Shown here in pieces: positions 1 to 12,394 of a DNA stretch of 64,000 nucleotides. A program made the position numbers and the translations under genes. The notes under the pieces were generated by a model that saw only the letters and a list, made by a program, of their open reading frames with translations, had not been told where the DNA came from and ran no database searches. Positions within the stretch are counted from its first letter, which is position 1, and every line of letters starts with the position of its first letter. The stretch is from contig JANCIK010000005.1 in assembly GCA_028532985.1 (NCBI GenBank), forward strand, positions 1,432,501 through 1,496,500. The letters run 5' to 3'. The stretch comes from Stropharia rugosoannulata. Lineage: Eukaryota; Basidiomycota; Agaricomycetes; Agaricales; Strophariaceae.

Positions 1-562
1 CTGACTGTTACAGCATGTCCAATTTATGTACAGCATATGTTTAAAATCGTCAGAGATAGCACCATCCAAGTGAGATATTGATGCGACTAACAGTGTGGAT
101 AAGAACGGAAACTTTTCCTGTACTCCTGTGCCTATCTCTCAGGCCGTCCAGAATGGCTTTCGCAGCGTCTTCATTATCGGCGTCTGCCTATAGTATCAAA
201 AAAGATAAATAAACGACTGACAGTCCACGGAAAGATATCACAAACACAGGCAAGAACAATGTCTGCATCGGCAGCGAGCTCACGCAAGAGTCCCAATTCG
301 GAGTACGAGCCCAACACAGCTCGGATGCCCATCGAGCGGAATATGGATACTTGTTCGGGTTTGCGCACGAGAACTGTGATTCTGAACGTATCGGACTGTG
401 GACGAGAAATGAGGCGGCTCAGCACACTCCCGCCGATGTATCCTGTGACATTGACGCTGTAAACACAATGACAGTTGCCAGAGCTAGATGAGTAACAACT
501 TGCTCACCAGTTGCCCCCGTGAGGAAGACATGCGTTTTGGTGTTTCCGTGGATGTGGTGCAT
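1..562 (-). CDS. NAD(P)-binding Rossmann-fold protein (NmrA/epimerase-like), 3' part cut by the window edge
   Basis: The ATG is at 562. Exon 1 (562-508) reads into a dinucleotide-binding loop that is completed across the first intron (507-443) to give TGATGYIGGSVL, the classic Rossmann GxxGxxG motif near residue 16. Exon 2 (442-246) continues with VTVLVRKPEQ-type and ADIVLAC sequence. Exon 3 (187-92) contains DNEDAAKAILDGLRDRH and ends in LIHT. A fourth exon begins at position 4 after a good acceptor, and its first codons (Ser-Gly) continue the family motif HTSG. The rest lies outside the window. Members of this family are soluble NAD(P)-dependent reductases or sensor proteins; the substrate cannot be told from this part. 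The gene is clearly intact as far as visible. Confidence is high for the fold and low for the reaction. Confidence 0.8.
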
Positions 563-2229
563 CTCAACAGTAGTCCCGCCCCGTTATGTGTACTGAGTAC
601 TGATTGCACGAATGTAGTTCGGTACTTTAAGATCAGGCTGTTCCAAAGGCTTCCCGGGTTGGCTATTGGCAGCAAAGTAAGCTCTAGCTCAGTCCTAGCG
701 AGCCTTATGATTACGATGGTAAGGTTCTTTTATATATGGGAAGTCCCAACGGCCAATAGGTAGATCAACTTTAGTTGTTTCAATGGCGAGATGATGTCGC
801 AAATCAGGAATGTGTGTGCCTATTTGGGTTATAGAGAGCTTCAAAGTTCACGGCCAGAGTTTGGTAAGTACAAGTTGAGTTGATGCACTAGCGCTCAGGG
901 GTAGTTAGCGTGAAGTTAGCGCAAGTACAGTCTACAGACGTCAGAAAGGTCCAAGCGCAATTAGGTAAACTGCTAATGTCTATAAATAAGTAAGCCATGT
1001 CACTCCTTGGCGCCTCCGTCATTCTGCCTCCATGATTTCGCCTCTTACAGCTTCATAGCAGCTCGGTAGATTAAATATGTATGTGTGCATGTATAGCTTC
1101 AAACATATTTGACCATCCATGTACAGTAAGTAGCAGGCAAGTCTGCATAACGTCACCTTCCACCTTGTGTAGCAATCATCTTGAAGTCTCTAGTAGTGAC
1201 CTTTGATTAATCGAGTACAGAGGTGCATATAATTGCGCGCGACCTAGCTACGCTCCACAAGCTAGGTAATGATTCTAGCCTTGTCAGCTCATTCAATCAT
1301 AAGAAAGGAAATTGTTAGCCAAAAAACTATTAGCTGTTTGGGATAAGTAATCCCACATAATAATAGCCATTGACAATGAAAAGATACGAAACGATGCGCG
1401 TTTGATTTGTTCAAAGATTGCTCTGATACACTCCAGTAAGCAGGTGTGTTGAAGCTTGCCAAGATGTCTTCTGGAGCGAATTTGCTGTTCCCAACTTGTA
1501 TGTCCGGTGACCTCCTCACCTTGGTTGCTTGCCAGCAGGACTTATGCATGAAAAAATGGGAGCTCGGAGTAACCATTCCCGAAGACGTTTGATAGGAAAT
1601 ATGCTAGCTCCACTAGATGTTGGTATATCTGTTGCAGCCAGTTTCTTTCCGTTCATTTGCAGCATGGAACGCGATCAATTGCAGTTCATTGAAGAGGAAA
1701 GCGTAGGTGATGTTAAAGCTTTTGAACGAGTTACAAAAATAAAGAGAAACGGAAGTGGAGGAGGCGGTGATCAGCTGGACATGATGGTGACAGAAATAGC
1801 AGAGAAATGGCTGGAATCATTGAATGGCACTTTGTGGTATTCTCGGCGGTAAGCGGTGCCGATATAAAGGGAGTTGATGAAACTAATTACAAAGCATAAC
1901 GAAACAGTCGCACGGGCAGTCACAGAAGGTGACAAGGCCTGGGCAACGGAATGCGTCGTTGTCAACGGACTCTCAGAACTACGCTTCGTACACGCCGGCA
2001 GGCTCAGGGCTTCTGTTCTCTTTAGGCTCCTATATGATCTGCGAACTCTAGCCAGTGGGTGCCCAACTCGTATATCTGATATGTATAGCCTCTGACCAGA
2101 TCATTCGAATCCATCACAATTCACAACCCTGCCCTGCCTCCTTGCGACATTTCAGTCAATCAGACTTTTTCGTTCTTTTACAAACATACGCTCTTTATCT
2201 TCCCCCGCCCCTCCTTCCCTCCCCTCATC
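563..2229. other. Intergenic, no supported gene
   Basis: About 1.7 kb between the divergent Rossmann-fold gene and the membrane-protein gene. It contains only short, unrelated reading frames (for example 1529-1852 and 1874-2095), none of which resembles a known family or joins to others through plausible splice sites. The stretch just before 2230 is pyrimidine-rich, as is usual for fungal core promoters. Confidence 0.6.
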
Positions 2230-3594
2230 ATGGCCGTCTACGCTCGTCGTCGTATGGAAAAGAGACAGGACCCCACGACCGGTCCCATCGCAATTCCCAC
2301 CGGAGTAGGCATTATCGACGGTGGTGTATCGTCAGTAGTCCAACCCGATAACCAGGCTACTACAGTCAGTAGCCTTGCCATCGACGGCGGAGTCACCTCC
2401 ACGGGGTCTCAGACTGCCCCCAACCTGGCTCCCACTATCAGTGGCCCAATAACGATCACCACCAATTCCCCGTCGACTCCCACCAGCAGCATTTCAACCA
2501 CTCCCACTACCGAACCTGTTGTTTCTTCTGCTTCATCTAAAAGCATAGCTCTGAGTACTGTTATTGGTTCATGCGTAGGCGCCTTCATTGGCGCCAGCGC
2601 CCTCATCATTTTTGGACTTTGGATGTACCGACGCTATTCAAGATCACTCAAGAAACAGGCGCGAGGACCCCTTCGTACCCGAAATATCAATGGTGACCAG
2701 CAGAGGCGACAGTCTCGCCTTGAGCCATGGAACAAACTGGGGGATACAGACGATAAATGGGAGGGTATGTATCAGACAAAGGAAACACGGGAAGCGGATC
2801 ATGTTGCACCCATGGAAAAGCTTACTATGTTCAAAAAGACACCGAGCGTTCGTACGGCATATACTCATAAATCTGCGGATGTATCGACCTTGGATTTCCC
2901 TCAGTCTTATGCAGAGTTCGATCCCAAGCTTGCGGAAACACTCTCAACAGGACCAACTTTGGCAAGCGCTAGGCCATTTATGGGACGAGAGGCAACAAAC
3001 GAGCCCCCGGCATCTTGGAACTCGGACACCGCCAGTAAATCTGTTTTCTCTGTGCAGACACAGATGTCGAGCGGAGCTATGTCCCCAGCTCTGCATATGC
3101 CCAAGGCGCATGTGTGGGAATCCGCCGAAGTGGAGGATGCAGGCCAAGCGAACCCTGACGACAATCGCCGGAGCACCCATAATCCTTTCTTCAGTGCCCG
3201 TGACATCGAACCGCGCGTTCGCTCCCGTTCTAACTCCCGCACCCGCTCCCGTTCAAACTCGGTTACTAAGTCCCCTACAGCTAAAGGCAAGGAGCGCATG
3301 CGCTACTCCATCGATCCGTTCGATGATATCCACGAATTACCCAGACCACCACAGTTCATTCAACACGCGGCTACGGCCTCAACGGCGTCAACCGAGAGCA
3401 AGGAGAAGGCTCTCCAATCGCTGATCGCTGCTCTCGAAATTACAGAAGACGAGGCGCGCAGCCGTTTGCGCGTTGCATCCATGCAGCCTTCTTTCATTTC
3501 TAACTATTCCTCAATCGGCCCGGATGACGAGGACGTAACCAAGGAATTCCCATTACCTCCATCTCAAGGCGGCTCACAGCATCACCATTCTTGA
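2230..3594 (+). CDS. Single-pass membrane protein with Ser/Thr-rich ectodomain, function unknown
   Basis: One uninterrupted 454-residue frame, unusual here because most neighbours have many introns. Residues 35-105 are rich in Ser, Thr and Pro and look like an O-glycosylated extracellular segment. Residues about 108-131 form one strong transmembrane helix (ALSTVIGSCVGAFIGASALI...), followed at once by a basic stop-transfer segment (YRRYSRSLKK). The remaining 320 residues are cytoplasmic, polar and low in complexity, with an RS-type stretch near residues 325-350 (RSRSNSRTRSRSN) and a small acidic helix near the C terminus (ALEITEDEARSRLRVA). This architecture recalls fungal wall-stress sensors of the Mid2/Wsc type, but there is no cleavable signal peptide or cysteine-rich domain, so that is only a comparison. 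A fragment of its 3' end is duplicated at about 5315-5420. Confidence 0.75.
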   Translation: MAVYARRRMEKRQDPTTGPIAIPTGVGIIDGGVSSVVQPDNQATTVSSLAIDGGVTSTGSQTAPNLAPTISGPITITTNSPSTPTSSISTTPTTEPVVSSASSKSIALSTVIGSCVGAFIGASALIIFGLWMYRRYSRSLKKQARGPLRTRNINGDQQRRQSRLEPWNKLGDTDDKWEGMYQTKETREADHVAPMEKLTMFKKTPSVRTAYTHKSADVSTLDFPQSYAEFDPKLAETLSTGPTLASARPFMGREATNEPPASWNSDTASKSVFSVQTQMSSGAMSPALHMPKAHVWESAEVEDAGQANPDDNRRSTHNPFFSARDIEPRVRSRSNSRTRSRSNSVTKSPTAKGKERMRYSIDPFDDIHELPRPPQFIQHAATASTASTESKEKALQSLIAALEITEDEARSRLRVASMQPSFISNYSSIGPDDEDVTKEFPLPPSQGGSQHHHS

Positions 3595-5014
3595 TTTTCT
3601 TGTACAGCTAACATATTGTGATCATATTCCCCTACCCTCCCCTACTATTATAATTGCCCGCACTATTGTTCTCGTCAACGCTTTTCCCGGTCGACCGCCC
3701 ACATTCAGCCTATATTGTTATCTCTCAACAACTGCTATCGCTGAAACCTCTCTCCCGAGGATATATTATTGTGCGGACGGGTTCGCGTCTCTCATCTATC
3801 TACCTCTCCCCGACTTCAGTCTTCTGTCTTCTCCTCGCATGACATGCTGACAATGATGATGGGCAGAGCCTGTATCGCCATCGCATGCACATTGCACTGC
3901 GCATACGTGACACCCGTTATGTTTATTCGCTATTTCTTCGCGCGTCAACCGCTATTGATTCTTGCCATGCGCCCCGCTGAGCGTTGCCATATATTCCCCC
4001 TTGTTGCGCACATCCTTTCTCCATTCTCGCCGCTCCACCATCTATGCCTCCCCGCCTCGGGGCGGCTTATCTATTGATATCCGTTTCCTTTTGATTTTTG
4101 TACTTGCCAGCTGCGTTGACATTGCATTAATTTCTGCCCTGTAGCTTTACCTATAGTTAGGCTAGTTCATGCTATTGTTCTTTCGCATGTTCTATATCTC
4201 CTTCATTGACACGTCAAAATTGCAACACATCACTGAGAAGTCACCGAGACGTTGCGTTCCGTTCGTGCGGCGGTAGCGGACGCGGGTTTACAACCTGTAT
4301 GGGGTAGGTGCAGGTTTGAAACGATCAGCCTAGTAGGTCGTGCTACGAGGGCTCCCGGACTACTTACCCCAGAGAAATCCGAAGGGCGCCATGAATCAAA
4401 TGTAACGGATATTTTTGTTCGCTGATTGAAGCAGGTAAGTATTTAAAGATGCATAACGGGTTGCAGATCGGATGGACGGGCGGGTAGAACTTGATAAGGT
4501 ACAGAAATGCTGAGAGGTTATTGACATAGCGAATGCTATAAGTGAATATGAGTGAATGTATAGGAATCCCTTCACATAGCAATGATGTCCTAGTTGATGC
4601 CGCGAAAAAAAATACGTTCGAAATCAATTCAAAATATCAGAGTTCAGTCAAATTGAAAGTTCGGTTGGAATCTGGAGGGAGACGCTAACCGTGGGTTTTG
4701 ACGTCGAGCGCTTGAGCATATATAGAGTGCAACGGGTATTTGAACAAGGTCACAACAATCAGTGTAGCAAGGTGTAGCATCCCGTGTACTTTCATCTCTC
4801 CGCACACCGGCTCACCCAAACTAGCTTCTCTCTTGCCACATCTTCTCACTTTCTTAGCCACTGCTAAGCTGTAGAGACATTAATTGGGACTAGTTCCTTG
4901 CATAACTGTCAGTCAAATTATCCTTAATACAGCCACTGGCAGTGGGTTCACCTTCAACACATTGTTCGGAATAGGATTTTGTTAAGTTGGCATCTCATTC
5001 TTTGAAGGCTTCAA
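3595..5014. other. Intergenic between membrane gene and truncated regulator
   Basis: About 1.4 kb of the unit A duplicate. It holds 3' sequence of the membrane gene and, from about 4660, a promoter-like region shared with the full regulator at 8190 (sequence around 4990-5013 resembles 8135-8160). No coding region is supported. Confidence 0.6.
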
Positions 5015-5296
5015 ATGGACAATCAAGACCAGGACAACATTTCGTATTGGAGCTCGAGTGACCTGGGCAAGTGGAAGAGTGCAGACACAAGTAAACCGTA
5101 AGGCCAGATCATAATTGTATGCATTTGGAAATACTTATACCTAATTGCTATTAGCGCCCGTGCCTGTGCTCGATGCAGAACTTTGAAAGTCCGTTGCGAA
5201 ACCAAGACGACGGAGAATGGGTCCTGTAGACGTTGTTTTATTGGCGGGCATGAATGTGTTCGAACCAATTCTCAGTCGGTTCAGGCCCAGGGCTGA
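5015..5296 (+). pseudogene. Truncated Zn2Cys6 regulator copy (DNA-binding domain only)
   Basis: Two exons (5015-5097 and 5155-5296) joined by an intron whose sequence matches the equivalent intron of the full regulator (8834-8886). Together they encode 74 residues ending at TGA 5294-5296. The product keeps a complete C-x2-C-x6-C-x8-C-x2-C-x6-C zinc cluster (ACARCRTLKVRCE ... CRRCFIGGHEC). It lacks the 190-residue Gln-rich N terminus, the coiled coil and the whole fungal_trans domain of the intact copy. The sequence after the stop turns into a duplicated end of the membrane-protein gene, so the truncation lies at the duplication joint. It may be a dead remnant. It could also be expressed as a small DNA-binding protein without an activation domain, because the frame, splice sites and all six cysteines are intact. 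Confidence 0.65.
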
Positions 5297-8189
5297 GGAC
5301 GTCACCAATAATTTTTTAGTACCACTTTCCTACCTTCACGTTCACAGCACGATTATTCTTGATTTTTTACCCTCCTCCTCTACTATGTATAATTGTCCGC
5401 ACTATTGCTATTGTTCTTGGGACTATTGCTCTTTTCGCATGTTCTTCGAATCCCCCCGAATCATCTTCATCATTGACATGCCACGAATGCAAATTATCTG
5501 ATCGTGACGCTACTGACGCGTTGTGTTCGTGCGGCGGCAGCGGACGTGTGCGTATTATACCATGTATGGGTAGATGCTACTGGTATAGAAGCTTGAAGGG
5601 TTAAGCTTGAAGTCTAGACGCCAGGGGTCCAGATTCCTTATGCCACAGGAAGTACTAGTGACCAGCCTTTATACAGCTTTTTTAGTTGAAGCCACTAGAT
5701 TTTGAAGACTACCGTAGAATTTCGTGTATGTATCATCCATTACTACAATGCGCTACTAGATATCAGTAAGCAGCCTTCGTAGATGCCGGATTCGTAAACA
5801 GCTCTTTATCGCCAGTTGCAGTGGAGTTAAGTACAACGAGGTAGTACGACTAGGCTTGACATGTGACAGCTCACCGTAAACGAGACTCATCTCCACTCCA
5901 CCCAGCCTCTTGCCTCGACGGGTGATGAAGATTCAATTCCCCTTTGTAGTGGTAGAGTTGCACAGATAGGCAGACGGTGGTTGATCAGATGATTGAAGCA
6001 AGCTTGATCCGTAGGATGGAAAAGTCTATCGCGCCCTATCGTGCCACATGCACATCATGTTTCATGCGTCGAGCTTCATCAGTGGACTTCAATTTGGCTC
6101 AGCAATCAATCAGCGGCTGCAGGCGGCTGCTCGTGAGGTCAAGAACGCGACCATGTGGTGATTTTTGTAAAGGTGAGGACCGTGGTGAGGTTGAAATTCT
6201 ATCCAGGTTGACAATGGACATCAAGAATGAATGATGGATGCGCCTCTGGAGTTTCGAGCGTGAATGAACGCGCAAGCGCTGATGAACTTGGCTTATGTAT
6301 GCATGTCGAGCCCCACTGCGTCGTCCAACGGACAGACCCTTGTCTGTCTTCTATTACATCTCGTGCCGGTTACGGGAAGCATACGTCGGCGAAGGTATTT
6401 AATCGACCACGGCCGCCGTCTAGCAATTTACATCATTTGTAAGTAAGGCAATTGAAGGGCCAACTGGCATGGAAGAAGCGAGAAACGAATTCCTTTGCAA
6501 AGAGTCAAGAGTGATACGCGGCGAGGCGCCAGTCATCCGAAGTGTCTTGTGAACCAACTTAGTCAATAATAGGGGTATTTTGGGAACCCACGTTCCCTGT
6601 AGTAGCAGTGATTGAGGCAGAAAGTTAGTTGTCATACAAACATACATACCTGGTTGCAGTCGGAGGGAAGAGGAAGAAAAGATACGTCTAACGCTGCCGT
6701 CAGGGGCACAGATACGTAGAGGTTATAAATAGTGGCAGCAATGAACATAGTGAATATGTTCCTTGAATACATTCACAGACCAATGATGCCCTGATTGATG
6801 CCACAAAGAAGCATTACTGTATGCTGAAAGTTTACGAGGCCACAAAGGAGTACTGGAGGGTTAATAAACTTTGAGATGTGTTGCGGTCAAGTTACGGTTA
6901 TCTGCGTAGGCCGGGGTCTAACGTTAACGCCTAACGGTTACGGCTTGAGTCGCTGAGAGGTGACAGGAGATAATTCCCAAGATAAGCGTGAGAAGCGCAC
7001 GACGAATTGTTTTACTCCATTTATCATCATGGAGCAGAAGAGAGCGAAAGTGGGCGCTAATGGAGCGCGTTGGTTACTTGAGATCCAAGACAAAAACTTT
7101 TTCGAGCTCTCCAAACTAGAGGCAGACGATCAACTGAAATAGTCGTGTTGCAAATAAAGGATATGTGGGAAATCATGTCGAAACGAGAAACACTGGATTT
7201 CAAGGAGACAAGTGTCAGTGTTCAGACGCTATTGGGCTTCGGGAGGAGAGGTGCCGACTATTGAGGCACTGTCTTGTTGCACTGGTACATCCACAAAGAA
7301 GCAGTTGCATCGCTTGAGAGACAAGGTAAAGGGAAAACGTGGTCAGAAAGGTATGTACGAGTCGTCCGTAAGGGAACTGGAGACCGCTCCGGTAACTGTA
7401 GTGGCCGTAGATCTGAGAATAAACGACGTTTAGTTTAATGCTTTGCCGTCATCGAAGCAAATGCACCGCATTCTTAGCGGGTGACGGTTTTATTCCAACG
7501 ACCTCCGACATAAACCTCCGAAGGTGGCAAGCCCGTTGCATAGCATACTTCCGAAGGGTAAGGAAGATTTACTTATCGCATAACGTCCACACGTGGCTGC
7601 TGGGCAGTCAACCTTGAAAACCAAAGAGACCGATAAACTGTAAAGTCGAGCTGGGTCTGCGATGAGAAATGGCTTCAGTCGTGTGCAGGACGTTGGCGCA
7701 GCCACTGAGCGGCATGAGAGCCATAACGGAGGGGAAAGTTAGAATGAATAGGATCAACGAAGTTCGGTTGGAGTTTGGAGGGAGATGCTGAGCGTGGGTA
7801 TTGAGCGTAAAGGCTCCGCTTAGTAATTGGTCCCTTTTGAAGAGGTTATTATAACGGGTTATAACTCGATCACGATCAGCTTAGCATCCCCTGTACCTTC
7901 CCCTACCCGCACACCGACCACCGACAGGCGGCTGCATACAGCGTTCTCCTCTGTGGCAGACTGTTTACGTGGTAGGCCTCTTGCTCAGTGTATGTTACCC
8001 GATAAACCCCTGAATGCTCTTGCCACCTTTTCTCATTTATTCTTCACCGCTGCCAGACCGCAGAGCTAATTCTACAATCTCGCGTCATCAGTCAATTAAT
8101 CCTCGCAGCCACTGGCTTCACCCCGCTGAATTTGGCATCTTGGCATCTTTATCATCTGAAGCACACCAACTCTAATCGTCATAGTTGAA
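5297..8189. other. Intergenic, start of duplication unit B, no supported gene
   Basis: About 2.9 kb. The first 300 bases resemble the end of the membrane gene and its downstream region (unit A). 6645-6840 and 7735-8185 resemble 4455-4640 and 4640-5010. The stretches 5600-6640 and 6840-7735 have no counterpart in unit A and look like later insertions or regions lost from A. Reading frames such as 5977-6234, 6960-7142 and 7212-7433 match nothing I recognise. The last 400 bases are the promoter of the regulator at 8190. Confidence 0.55.
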
Positions 8190-11100
8190 ATGTCCAACCA
8201 ATACAACACTGCGCACTGGAGTCAGAACCCCATGCACTATTCTTCTGTCCAGCTCGAGGACGAGTACCAGTACACTCATATCACGACCCCTAATACTGAC
8301 CGACAACAACAAATTCTGAATGACCAACCGGCATATGGCTCCGATCCCGCTTATCAATACGGTCAGCAACAGATACCCTCCAGCACTACTGATACATCCA
8401 TTCACAACACATATGCACCGCAAATGATTAATCAGTCGCAGCAGCGTGTAGTACCATCTCAGTCCACTCAGACCGGCATGAATCTGGCATACGCACAGGG
8501 AAATTTCAACCCGCCACAGATGATTCCTTCTGGCACAGACGGAATGACATCTTACCGTAACAATACCGCCTTCAATAATCCTAGCACTGCATCTGGGATA
8601 CCCAGAGTTCATGCTTCCGGAGGTCAGCCTACCTTGCCTGCGACCTTCTTGGGAGCTCCCCTTTCCCGCGAAGGCTATCCTCAGCAGTCAGACTACTATC
8701 AGATGGAGTCCGACGCGTCGGTACCGGCTTTGCCACAGGCAAAGAGAGCTCGAGGCCATGTCTATAAGGAAGATCAAGAAGACGGCGACGGTGATACCAG
8801 CCAGGACCAGAAAGATGCGAATAAAAATAAACTGTAAGCCGAGCATATGAACGTATGCATTTGGAAATATGCCTAATTGCTGTTAGCGCCCGTGCCTGTG
8901 CTCGGTGCAAAACATTGAAAGTCCGCTGCGAGGCCAAAACGGATACTGAACCCTGTAAGCGTTGCTTTAATGGCGGGCATGAATGTGTTATTCCTGGCAG
9001 GAAGATACGCCGCACACCTCCGTAAGTGCTCCTCTGAATAATCATAATTCATGCTAAACGCTACGGTAGGAAACGTGAATTTTTGCTGAGTCAAATTCAA
9101 AGTCAGGCGGCAGAAATTGAGCGGCTTATGATGCAGCTGGAAAGAATGAACGCGGCAGCAGGAAGCCCGCAGGTGCCGTCGCTGAGAGAATCTACGTCCC
9201 CCGGTGCAACGCCTGGAACTGTCTATACTGAATTGCAGGCCCTCACCATTGATGAGGGCGAAAATGGTGCAAATGGCAGCAACGCGGCCGCAAACAAGGC
9301 CGTTGAGGACTGGATAGCCAAAGCCCGCGAAAGCTTGCACGAGTTCGGTACCTTCATTGGTATCCGAGGTGCGGGTATGCCGAAAAGCTACCTTGTCGAC
9401 GACTCCGACTCCGATGACGAAGAATTTGTCGATGTGCAAGAAGAGTTGGATGAGAACCTTATGGGACCTGTCGAGGACCGCTACGGGTTCGATGTACAAG
9501 GACCTAACGGCGTAGGAACTCCTTATCAAGAGGGTTCCACTCCAAGGACACAAAATCTTCGCCACCACTCATCGAACTCCAGCATTGGCACTGTCGGCAC
9601 TCCTGGGGCCAATCCTATGCCGCGGCCAAAAAAGTTGGGCAATGATTATCTTGAGAAGCCGGCGAATTTACCAGGAGGAGCCTCACCTTTTGGTCTCTTT
9701 GGTCGTCTCGGCTTGCAGCCTGGGCCCAACAGTCGAGCTGCTAGTGCCGAACCTGAAGAAGATGCTGGTCCGGGAATTGCAAACGAAGACTTTTTCAAAC
9801 CGAGTTAGTGTCATCTTTGTCCGCCATTTTTTAACACTCAAACTGTTCACAGCTCCGGCACCAAATGCGTTGGATCGTAGATTGGAGAACCCGACACATC
9901 AAGCGCCTGCTATCCTCACGCGAGGAATCATAACACCTCAGGAGGCAGAGCATCTATTCAAAATGTAGGTTTATTTTGAAGAGTATGGATGCTAAAGAAC
10001 ACTAACGTTCATAAATCTGAATCAGTTACTTCGATAACATGAACCTTTCGGTATCGCTGTTGGATCCTGTCCTCTACACAGCTCAACGTACCTTCTACCG
10101 CAGTCCTTTCTTGTTCACAGTCGGTAAGTAAATGCTGCTGTGCTGTTATGCTGAGGTGTCGTGTAATTAACCTTAATCGTAGTTTGCGCTATTGCGTCCA
10201 GATTCTACACAGAACGGCCTGACCTATACAGCAAAATTATGCATTACGCACAACTTATGGCTGGAAATGCCCTTATTACAGGGAGCAAAAACGTGGAGAT
10301 GTGTCAAGCCTACATACTCCTGAGCTTATATCCTGTACCAGCTAAAAAGTGGGAAGATCAGCGCAGCTGGCTCTATCTTGGACTTGCAATCCGGTATGCC
10401 AGTTGGCTTTATAGTTTTCAGCTTTATTGACTTAATACACTCAGGACGGCTACTGATATCAACCTACACCTTCCGACCACTGCTAAGCCAGTCAACGAAA
10501 ACCACGCTCGCGAGATGCTAAATCGCACTCGAGTTTGGCTGAACTGCTTCAATCTTGACCGTTCAACCGGCTCTCAGTACGGGAAGCCCCCGATTATCTC
10601 TTCTGCGGACTACATTGCCAACCATTGTCAAGATTGGTGGGAGAGCTCTCCGTACAACATGGAACATTTTGACATTCATATATGCGCGTACAACGCGGAG
10701 TTGAAAGTAATGTCGGCATTCATTGCGAAGATTAACAGCAATCCGGACCATCCCACTGGCTTGAACAAGGTATATACCTCATTATAGTTAATCGTTCACG
10801 AACAATGAAGTGATATGTTGCCTTTCCAGAACGTTGAATTCGAGCGCATCGCCACAGAAACCGACGACCAGTTGAAAGATCTCATGGACTTTTGGTTCGA
10901 GAAGATTTACAAGACTGATATGAGCGACCCTCAGAATAACTTCCGTACTGGGCTTCTCCGACTCGCATATAGCTACTCGCGTCTTGTTGCTTTATCTTAT
11001 GGGTTCCAGCATGCGTTTGGAAAAAGGGACGTAGATGAGAATCCGTTTTTGATGCGGGTGAGTGCAGGATTCCAGTCAATAATTTATGACCAACTTATGT

Positions 11101-12152
11101 GAATATTCTTTAGTGCTTGAAAGCTGCGTCCGATGTTGTCGAAGCGGTTATCAATGATATCTGTCGACCTAGTCAGAGTGCGTTTACTCTACCATTTTTG
11201 TTTATTTATCAGCTTACACTGATTGCACAGTCCATTACTTCCGCCACGGTCCCGAGGCACAGAGTGTATTTGTTACCTTTGCTTCGGCTTTCCTTGTCAA
11301 GGTAGTTTGTTACTTGCTGTAACTAGCTAGTCTCCGGTGTCCTAACATTCTTACAGCTACTCCAACCTAAATTTGCTGCATACCTGACACAGGAGACGCG
11401 TGCGGAAATCCGCTCTCTGGTGCAGAAAGTCATCGATCTTCTAGGGTCTCCCAAAGTTGCTATTGACGAACGACACGGACCTAAATTGTATTCCCGATTC
11501 TTGGAAAAGCTTCTCGCGAAGCCGATGGCACGACTGGACCAACCGACGACAAGGACGGATATCACGTCCCCAGCATCAACCACCAGCGGCCTACCCCGCC
11601 AACGTGTCCCAGGTCGGCCACAAAAACCGTTATCGCGCAATGGGACTCCGGAGCAATCTATGAGCAGCTTCGATGTTCAGGCCTACAACCAGTCCTCACC
11701 GGCGACACACAGCTCCCTATCGCCCCCGCCGACCGAATCAGCGCTTTCTTTCGACCAGTTCGCGCCTACAGGACCAACCGATCCATTTGCACTCGACTCT
11801 GCCGCGGCCAGCATAGCCGCAAGCAACAGCGTAGATGTTGGAAATATGGACAACCTGATTGCCGGGGACTTCTTCCAGCCCCCGTTGCCTTTCGATACCC
11901 GCATTGTGCAGAGCTTGCAAGATCTCACTAATCCTAGTGGTTGGCAAGATATTTCATTGCCTGGTATGTTGTTTCCAAATTTTGTTTTCATAATTTAGTA
12001 GTAATCTTTTTTTTCGTTTTCCAGGCTTTGACTGGATGGCTCAGTTTCAGCGCAACCTCGGTCTTGACATAAGTAATTTGGGTCCTGATGTCAATGCTAT
12101 ATACGATCAAAACATGGACTATGGCATGGCGGGCCCCTCCAATGGCCACTAG
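8190..12152 (+). CDS. Zn2Cys6 transcription factor with fungal_trans domain
   Basis: Twelve exons encode 1118 residues: 8190-8833, 8887-9021, 9070-9803, 9853-9964, 10026-10123, 10183-10393, 10445-10769, 10830-11057, 11114-11177, 11231-11301, 11357-11963 and 12025-12152. Residues 1-190 are rich in Gln, Tyr, Asn and Pro. A basic patch (KRARG) precedes the zinc cluster, which spans C219 to C248 with spacing C-x2-C-x6-C-x8-C-x2-C-x6-C. A short coiled coil follows (LSQIQSQAAEIERLMMQLERM), which usually means binding as a dimer to paired CGG triplets. An acidic Ser/Asp-rich linker leads to a fungal_trans (PF04082-type) domain starting near IYFDNMNLSVSLLDP and including ICAIASRFY-like and ATDINLHLP motifs. 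The protein should be a nuclear regulator. It sits beside the CoA-enzyme block and is a candidate regulator of it, but that is inference from position only. Confidence 0.93.
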
Positions 12153-12394
12153 GAGAGCTTCTTCATATCTGCCAGTACTCATCCTATCTATTTCTTACTC
12201 TGTATATACCTAATATATCACTGGATTTACAAGCATGTTATATTTTTCTTGTTTCATATTCGTGTCTCTTATATGTATGCAGTCAATAGTTGTAATGTTT
12301 TTTTTTATGTAGAAGGAATAAAATTATAGGCCCCACTCAACCAACGATGACAGGTCCTTCGCGAGTACTACGGAGGATAATAGTCTTCATGGAC

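Larger units (their letters stand above)
3545..5296 (+). repeat. Tandem duplication, unit A (3' end of membrane gene through truncated regulator)
   Basis: Several blocks recur in the same order downstream, so I read this as one unit of an old tandem duplication. The end of the membrane-protein gene (3575-3600, CACAGCA...ATTCTTGATTTT) matches 5340-5368. The block around 3640-3680 (TATAATTG.CCGCACTATTG) matches 5385-5415. The block at 4170-4310 (TTCGCATGTTCT ... GTGCGGCGG.AGCGGACG) matches 5434-5585. The block at 4455-4610 matches 6645-6815. The block at 4660-4800 (GTTCGGTTGGA.T.TGGAGGGAGA) matches 7762-7910. The Zn2Cys6 exon at 5155-5260 matches 8887-8990. Identity is patchy, so the event is not recent. 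Confidence 0.7.

Noticed and set aside
2588..3424. 278-codon alternative plus-strand frame
   Set aside because: It overlaps the membrane-protein gene in another frame and has no promoter, membrane helix or domain; the 454-residue frame is clearly the coding one.
6960..7142. Short frame ending in LEADDQLK, similar to TETDDQLK of the regulator
   Set aside because: Only five residues agree, neighbouring residues do not, and there are no matching splice sites, so I do not treat it as a regulator fragment.
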